Below the pieces are notes generated by a model, which was given only the letters and a program-made list of their open reading frames with translations, ran no database searches and had not been told where the DNA came from. This document shows, in pieces, positions 5,760 through 10,566 of a DNA stretch of 10,566 nucleotides. Every line of letters starts with the position of its first letter. Position 1 is the stretch's first letter. The DNA lies in the NCBI GenBank assembly GCA_041628815.1, contig JBFKOL010000130.1, positions 1 through 10,566 of the forward strand, written 5' to 3'. Origin of the DNA: JBFKOL01 sp041628815. Lineage in GTDB: Bacteria > Bacteroidota > Bacteroidia > Chitinophagales > Saprospiraceae. The translations under genes were made by a program, and so were the position numbers.

Positions 5760-7323
5760 GCGAAATAGAATCTAACGAGGCAATCTGCCACCTCGGATTG
5801 AACGATGGATCGTGTTCACGCTGTATGATTCTATCGAGTTCGGTTAAAAAGGCAGGTTGACTATCGGAGATGTTGTTTTGTTCCTGCGGGTCATCTTCGA
5901 GGTTGTAAATTTCCCACGTGATACCGCTGTTGTGCAGGTCCCCTGCAAACGCCTTTAGCGGACCTTTTCTTATGGCGACCTGGCCACCGTATTCAGGGAA
6001 TTCCCAGTAGAGATAAGGATGTGATTCTTGGTTTTCTTTTTCGAGAAGGGTGGGCACAAAACTGATGCCGTCGAGGTAGTCACCAGAAGTCGATATCCCG
6101 GCTAATTCGCAGAGGGTGGGGAAGACATCCTGCGCTGCTGTTATATGGTCAGTCCGCGTACCGCCGCGGATACGATTCGGCCAGTTGACGATCATCGGCA
6201 CCCGTATGCCTCCTTCCCTTAGAAACCCTTTGCCCCAGCCGTAGGTGGCTTCAAACGGGGCACCACTGTCAAACCACGGTGAATCGGTGCCGCCCGTATA
6301 GCTGGGTCCATTGTCGGAAGTAAAGAATACGACCGTATTTTCCCTCAATCCTTTTTGCGATAATTTGTCCAGCACCTGGCCAATGTGGTAATCCAGGTAA
6401 GATACCATGGCTGCATAGGTGGCCCTTGGGTACCTGGCCGGAAAGTACCCTTTGTCGCCGGTGTATGGCTCTTCTTCTCCGAATTTTTCGACATAGCGAT
6501 CGATCCACTCTTTGGGTGCCTGCAGCGGGAGATGGGGTATGGGGCTCTCCCAAAAAATACAGAACGGGCCGCCGTCCATCCCATCGATATGACTCATGAG
6601 TTCGTCGAATATTTTCTGCGGTGCATAATCGGGCTGGAAATACTTTGTATAGCTTTCCCAATCGTAGGGATCGGCGCCTTCGTCCAGCTTGGTGCGAGGC
6701 GGGAGCGTATCGTTGGCGAGATGATCTTTGTCTTCGTTTCTCCATAGGTGGAGGGGTGTAAGCGTATGTGCCTGTCGTTGGCAGTTGTACCCATAGAAAT
6801 AATCAAAACCTTGTTTGTTGGGTGTGCTTTCGGAGCCCGGATAGCCGAGTCCCCATTTTCCGAAAAATGCCGTGGCGTAACCCGAATCCTTGAGCTTTTC
6901 GGCAACGGTCACGATGGAGTCAGCCATGGGCCTTTGACCTTCCAAGTAGGGATTTTTAGCCATTTCGATGTAGTCCCATACCGCTCCCCGTTCACGCATT
7001 TCGTCATTGCCCCGGATATAAGCATGGCCTGAATGCGTCCCGGAAAGGAGGATACAGCGCGACGGTGCACAGACAGGTGAACCGCTGTAGTATTGCCTGA
7101 AGGTCATACCGTTTCGGGCGAGATCGTCAATATTTGGTGTTTCTATTTTGGTCTGTCCATAGGCACCGAGTTCGCCATATCCCAGGTCATCCGCCATAAT
7201 GAAAAGAATATTGGGTCGTTCGGGTTTCTTTTCTCGGCATCCGGACAGCAAAAGGGCCGAGGTGAGTAAAAATCCGCAGGTAAAGCGGATTTTTCCACGG
7301 GATAACATGTTGGTACTGATCAC
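5752..7323 (-). CDS. Arylsulfatase lipoprotein (alkaline-phosphatase fold, type I)
   Basis: This 523-residue sulfatase has an N-terminal lipoprotein signal: a basic n-region, a hydrophobic core and lipobox LLSGC with Cys29, so it is probably anchored in the periplasm or on the cell surface. Metal ligands D45-D46 lie in FIMADDLGYGELG. The formylglycine site is CAPSR with C85, which must be oxidised by a maturase not in this window. K156 (FFGKWGLG), H264 (PIPHLPLQ) and D337-N338 (FTSDNGP) complete the active site. Such enzymes desulfate sulfated glycans or aryl sulfates; the substrate is not deducible. The listed start is GTG, giving a 4-base GTGA overlap with the korB stop. An ATG five codons later (7308-7306) keeps the whole signal peptide and may be the true start. 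An exported sulfatase in the middle of a cytoplasmic redox operon is unexpected. Confidence 0.94.
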   Translation of the reverse strand: MISTNMLSRGKIRFTCGFLLTSALLLSGCREKKPERPNILFIMADDLGYGELGAYGQTKIETPNIDDLARNGMTFRQYYSGSPVCAPSRCILLSGTHSGHAYIRGNDEMRERGAVWDYIEMAKNPYLEGQRPMADSIVTVAEKLKDSGYATAFFGKWGLGYPGSESTPNKQGFDYFYGYNCQRQAHTLTPLHLWRNEDKDHLANDTLPPRTKLDEGADPYDWESYTKYFQPDYAPQKIFDELMSHIDGMDGGPFCIFWESPIPHLPLQAPKEWIDRYVEKFGEEEPYTGDKGYFPARYPRATYAAMVSYLDYHIGQVLDKLSQKGLRENTVVFFTSDNGPSYTGGTDSPWFDSGAPFEATYGWGKGFLREGGIRVPMIVNWPNRIRGGTRTDHITAAQDVFPTLCELAGISTSGDYLDGISFVPTLLEKENQESHPYLYWEFPEYGGQVAIRKGPLKAFAGDLHNSGITWEIYNLEDDPQEQNNISDSQPAFLTELDRIIQREHDPSFNPRWQIASLDSISHE

Positions 7324-8372
7324 CTGAAACTATTGTTAATGGCTTCGAGGGCGTCGATTCCTGGGAACAGATGTTTTTCAGTGAGTTTGTTAAGAGGTTT
7401 TTCTACTGTATTCAATATGTCGTGCAGATTCTTGTCGAGGGTATCGATATAGATCAGGCCTGTGAGAATGTCGCCATTCTTTTTGGTTTGTAATAGTTTT
7501 TTGACGGCTGAGTCTCGGTCGTGTGGATCCCAGTCCTGGTCGAGCTTGCTCAGGTTGATCCTTGAACCGTCATAAAGGGTTACAGAACTTTCCGTACCGG
7601 GAGAATAATCCATGGTGATGGCTGTTTCTTCAGGGATGAAGTCAATTTCCGACGTCACGGCGTTGTGTGCGCGGACATAGTCGTACGATTTCGTCGAGCC
7701 CCTGTTGTTGTTGAAAGTGACACACGGTGAAATGACATCTATGAAGGCAAAGCCGGGATGGGCAAGTGCTGCCTTGATCAGGGGCACCAGCTGTTGTTTG
7801 TCGCCAGAGAAGCTCCTGGCCACGAAGCTGGCATCCAGTTCGAGGGCAAGACCGACGAGGTCAATTCCGTGAAAAGGGTTGGCGTGACCTGCTTTGGATA
7901 CCGAACCGTAATCTGCTGTGGCTGAATCCTGTCCCTTTGTCAGGCCGTAGCAACCGTTGTTCATAAGAATGTAGGTGAGGTTTACATTGCGCCTAATGGC
8001 ATGGACAAATTGCCCCATCCCGATAGAGGCTGTGTCACCATCACCGGAGACACCCAGGTAGGTGAGGTTCTTATTGGCTAAGATGGCGCCTGTTGCCACG
8101 GACGGCATCCTGCCATGTACTGAGTTGAAGCCATGCGAATTACTCAGAAAATATGCAGGTGTCTTTGAAGAACAACCAATGCCGGACAGCTTGACAAGGT
8201 TGTGCGGTAAAAGAGATATGTCATAACACGCCTGGACGATGGCTGCGCTGATGGAGTCGTGTCCACAGCCAGCGCAAAGCGTTGATATCACGCCTTCATA
8301 GTCCCTTTTGAGGTATCCGACGGAGTTAGGCTTCAGGTCGGGGTGCGTGAATTTGGACTTTATGTAGCTCAT
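7320..8372 (-). CDS. korB: 2-oxoacid:ferredoxin oxidoreductase, beta subunit
   Basis: The thiamine-diphosphate subunit of a 2-oxoacid:acceptor oxidoreductase, here 350 residues. The TPP motif starts at GDGD (110-113) and ends near NNGCYGLTKGQ (138-148). Cysteines C33 and C36 (LCAGCGHD), C67 (GIGCSSK) and C217 (SPCVTF) are placed as the four [4Fe-4S] ligands of this subunit. With KorA it reversibly converts a 2-oxoacid plus CoA to acyl-CoA, CO2 and reduced ferredoxin. 2-oxoglutarate is the most likely substrate by family resemblance, but pyruvate or branched 2-oxoacids are not excluded. The ATG overlaps the korA stop by four bases (ATGA), the classic coupled arrangement, and its own stop overlaps the sulfatase GTG. 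Confidence 0.94.
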   Translation of the reverse strand: MSYIKSKFTHPDLKPNSVGYLKRDYEGVISTLCAGCGHDSISAAIVQACYDISLLPHNLVKLSGIGCSSKTPAYFLSNSHGFNSVHGRMPSVATGAILANKNLTYLGVSGDGDTASIGMGQFVHAIRRNVNLTYILMNNGCYGLTKGQDSATADYGSVSKAGHANPFHGIDLVGLALELDASFVARSFSGDKQQLVPLIKAALAHPGFAFIDVISPCVTFNNNRGSTKSYDYVRAHNAVTSEIDFIPEETAITMDYSPGTESSVTLYDGSRINLSKLDQDWDPHDRDSAVKKLLQTKKNGDILTGLIYIDTLDKNLHDILNTVEKPLNKLTEKHLFPGIDALEAINNSFR

Positions 8373-10201
8373 AGTACTTCTTTGATGAGATCTTTTACAG
8401 ACAGGTGTTCGGCAATCTGTGTATGAATGATTTTGGCGCTGATGGGCGTACCGTCATAGTTGAGGACCGAGATCAATTTACTGGGGATGAGATTCAATTC
8501 ATTAATAAGCAGTGTTCGCATCTGTCCATCCTTGTTTTGCTCCACCACGAAGACAAATTTGTGATCTTCGATGAACTCCAATACGTCGTCATTAAAAGGA
8601 AATGCTTTGATGCGCATGGCATCGATTGCTACTTTTTCCGCATCGAACCGGTCCATCGCTTCCAGGGCGGCATAAGTAGTGGTGCCGTAAAAAATCAAGC
8701 CATATTCACTGCGGTTGCTGTCCTTGTAGAATTCGGGTCCAGGAACATTATTTTTTGCTGTTTCGAATTTTTTGGTGAGTCTATCAACGATGCGTACATA
8801 GTCTTCCCCAGATTCGGAGTAGCGCGCATACTCGTTATGAGATGATCCCCGCGTGAAATAGCTTCCTTTGGTGGGATGTGTAGCCGGAATGGTTCGGTAG
8901 CATATGCCGTCGCCGTCGACATCGAGGTAGCGTCCCCACACCAATCCTTCATTCTCCAATTCTTCTGCTGTGAGCACTTTGCCCCTGTCATATTTCCTGT
9001 GTTCATCCCATTTCAAGGGGTTGGACAGGTGTTCGTTCATCCCGAGGTCGAGGTCAGACATAAGGAAGATGGGGGTCTGAAACCTGTCAGCCAGGTCGAG
9101 TGCCAGGGCGGAGAATTCAAAACATTCCGTGGGTGTTGAAGGGATGAGCATGATGTGTTTGGTATCACCATGCGAGGCGTATGCGCAGAACAGCATATCC
9201 CCCTGCTGGGTCCTGGTGGGCATCCCGGTCGAGGGTCCTCCACGCTGGACATTGACGATGGTAGCAGGCACCTCGGCGTAATAGGCGAGGCCGATGAATT
9301 CATTCATCAATGAAATTCCCGCTCCACTTGTGGCGGTGAATGCCCTTGCACCGTTCCAGGTTGCACCCAGGACCATGCCTATTGCGGCGAGTTCATCTTC
9401 TGCCTGCACGATGGCGAATTTGTTTTTCCCGGAATCTTGATCAACGAGCAACTTATGGGCATACCTGTCATAGGCCTTAGCCATGGAGGTGGAAGGTGTT
9501 ATCGGGTACCAGGTCAGGACGGTGGCACCGCCGTAGATCATCCCCAGTGCCCCGGCAGTATTTCCATCGACCAGGATGTTATCGCCGATGAGATCCCTTC
9601 GTTCTACTCGTACCGGCAATGGACAGTCATGGTGTTTTTTTGCATAGTCATAGCCCAACTGGAGAGCTTTGTGATTGGGCGGCACCAGTTTGGGTTTTTG
9701 GGCAAACTGTTCTTCGATCAACGTTTTAATTACTTCTATTTCAACGTCGAGGAGTGCTGCAAGAGCACCCAGGTAAACCACATTTTTAAAGAGTTGTTGC
9801 AGTCTCGGTAATTCGTAGTGCTCCATGCATATGCGCATCATGGGAATGCCCAGCATTGTGATGTCTTCACGAATGAATTCACTGTGCAACTTCCGGCTGT
9901 TATCGTAGACGAAGTATCCACCTGGCCTGACACTCTCGATATCCTGCACCATACTTTGCGGGTTGATGCCCACAAGTACGTCGATGCCATCTTTCCGGCC
10001 CAGGTAGCCCTTTTCGCTGATTCTTACCTCATACCAGGTGGGAAGTCCCTGAATATTGGACGGGAAAATGTTTTTTGGTGTGACTGGGATGCCCATCCGG
10101 AATATTGCTTTGGCAAAAAGTCCGTTGGCGCTGGCGGAGCCTGTTCCGTTTACATTTGAAAATCTTACTACAAGGTCATTTACGCCATTTCCAGATGACA
10201 T
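8369..10201 (-). CDS. korA: 2-oxoacid:ferredoxin oxidoreductase, fused gamma-alpha subunit
   Basis: At 610 residues this is the normal size for the fused gamma-alpha KorA type. The gamma domain occupies about 1-190 (RFSNVNGTGSASANG near the start, then NIFPSNIQGLPTWYEVRIS). The alpha domain starts near 205, with YPITPST at 232-238, the QAEDELAAIG helix (266-275) and RGGPSTGMPTRTQQGD (320-335), all conserved in KorA. The C-terminal part with VVEQNKDGQM contributes to the dimer and CoA site. Together with KorB it forms the enzyme linking 2-oxoacid metabolism to ferredoxin. The ATG lies inside the end of the upstream ferredoxin gene (22-base overlap) and is preceded by GGAG at close spacing, one of the few Shine-Dalgarno-like sequences in the window. 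The antisense frames on the plus strand are shadows. Confidence 0.95.
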   Translation of the reverse strand: MSSGNGVNDLVVRFSNVNGTGSASANGLFAKAIFRMGIPVTPKNIFPSNIQGLPTWYEVRISEKGYLGRKDGIDVLVGINPQSMVQDIESVRPGGYFVYDNSRKLHSEFIREDITMLGIPMMRICMEHYELPRLQQLFKNVVYLGALAALLDVEIEVIKTLIEEQFAQKPKLVPPNHKALQLGYDYAKKHHDCPLPVRVERRDLIGDNILVDGNTAGALGMIYGGATVLTWYPITPSTSMAKAYDRYAHKLLVDQDSGKNKFAIVQAEDELAAIGMVLGATWNGARAFTATSGAGISLMNEFIGLAYYAEVPATIVNVQRGGPSTGMPTRTQQGDMLFCAYASHGDTKHIMLIPSTPTECFEFSALALDLADRFQTPIFLMSDLDLGMNEHLSNPLKWDEHRKYDRGKVLTAEELENEGLVWGRYLDVDGDGICYRTIPATHPTKGSYFTRGSSHNEYARYSESGEDYVRIVDRLTKKFETAKNNVPGPEFYKDSNRSEYGLIFYGTTTYAALEAMDRFDAEKVAIDAMRIKAFPFNDDVLEFIEDHKFVFVVEQNKDGQMRTLLINELNLIPSKLISVLNYDGTPISAKIIHTQIAEHLSVKDLIKEVL

Positions 10202-10566
10202 ATCTCCGTTGCTTTAGTCACGTTATAAAAGAATTTCTGCATATCCCATGCTGCTGTCGGGCAGCGTTCGGCACACAAGCCACAATGCAGGCAGACATCT
10301 TCGTCTTTGACCATCACCCTTTTGGTTGGCAGGAGATCGGAAACGTACAAGTCCTGTGATGTGTTCAGGGCAGGAGCAAGAAGGCGTTGACGCAGGTCTT
10401 CCTCGGTACCATTTTCCGTAAAGGTGATGCAAGAAGTAGGACAAACATCCATACAGGCGTCGCATTCTATACATCGATCGGTATTGAATACCGTTTGTAT
10501 GTCACAATTGAGACAGCGCTGGGCTTCCTTGAATCCAAGATCGCGGTCAAAACCCAGTTCTACTTC
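10180..10566 (-). CDS. GltD-like oxidoreductase with C-terminal ferredoxin domain (N-terminus beyond window)
   Basis: An open frame of 128 residues enters from the window edge and stops at TAA (10182-10180). It begins with a GltD-like segment, EAQRCLNCD (C18 and C21 of the visible part), followed by a two-cluster ferredoxin: C32-x2-C35-x2-C38-x3-C42-P with an extra C46, and C92-x2-C95-x2-C98-x3-C102-P. Ferredoxin folds of this kind carry two [4Fe-4S] clusters. The rest of the protein, expected to bind FAD and NAD(P) like the glutamate synthase small subunit, is outside. It sits first in the visible operon, overlapping korA, and I infer that it passes electrons between KorAB and NAD(P)H, perhaps in place of a separate ferredoxin. 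An ATG at 10452-10450 is internal, not the start: the frame continues upstream with conserved cysteines. Confidence 0.88.
   Translation of the reverse strand, partial: EVELGFDRDLGFKEAQRCLNCDIQTVFNTDRCIECDACMDVCPTSCITFTENGTEEDLRQRLLAPALNTSQDLYVSDLLPTKRVMVKDEDVCLHCGLCAERCPTAAWDMQKFFYNVTKATEICHLEMA

Overview
The window looks like chromosomal DNA of a member of the Bacteroidota. The grounds are a GNAT acetyltransferase abutting a Bacteroidota-type argininosuccinate synthase, 2-oxoacid:ferredoxin oxidoreductase genes preceded by a GltD-like ferredoxin-fused oxidoreductase, almost no Shine-Dalgarno sequences before the genes, and a TAnnTTTG-type promoter box. The genus cannot be named from the sequence. 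Nearly everything is coded on the minus strand; the one clear plus-strand gene is a DUF559 endonuclease-like gene.

Layout, left to right. 1-904 is the 5' three quarters of argG, truncated by the window edge. One base upstream of it lies a GNAT acetyltransferase (906-1499). The 348-base gap 1500-1847 holds a hairpin-rich leader for this arginine pair, with a tiny arginine-containing reading frame. 1848-2747 is a patatin-like phospholipase. 2748-3040 holds a plus-strand promoter-like sequence and a strong plus-strand terminator, suggesting an approximately 80-nt small RNA divergent from patatin and convergent with alr. 3041-4180 is a stand-alone alanine racemase, alr, preceded by a region that folds better as minus-strand RNA (4235-4307). 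4492-4972 is a compact unit: a DUF559 gene bracketed by 27-bp inverted repeats (24/27 identical), whose right copy codes for the protein's C-terminus. It runs into the 3' end of the next operon.

From the right edge (10566) down to 4986 is one tightly packed minus-strand operon in which every junction overlaps: GltD-like/ferredoxin protein (partial), korA, korB, a lipoprotein arylsulfatase, and a YafV/omega-amidase-type nitrilase. The first three form a recognisable redox module that would move electrons between 2-oxoacids, ferredoxin and NAD(P)H. Omega-amidase makes 2-oxoglutarate from 2-oxoglutaramate, so it could feed the same enzyme. The exported sulfatase is the odd member.

No tRNA, rRNA, CRISPR array or transposase is seen. 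The observations most worth following are the inverted-repeat DUF559 unit, the candidate small RNA at 2952-3033, the structured alr and arginine leaders, and the kor-sulfatase-amidase operon.
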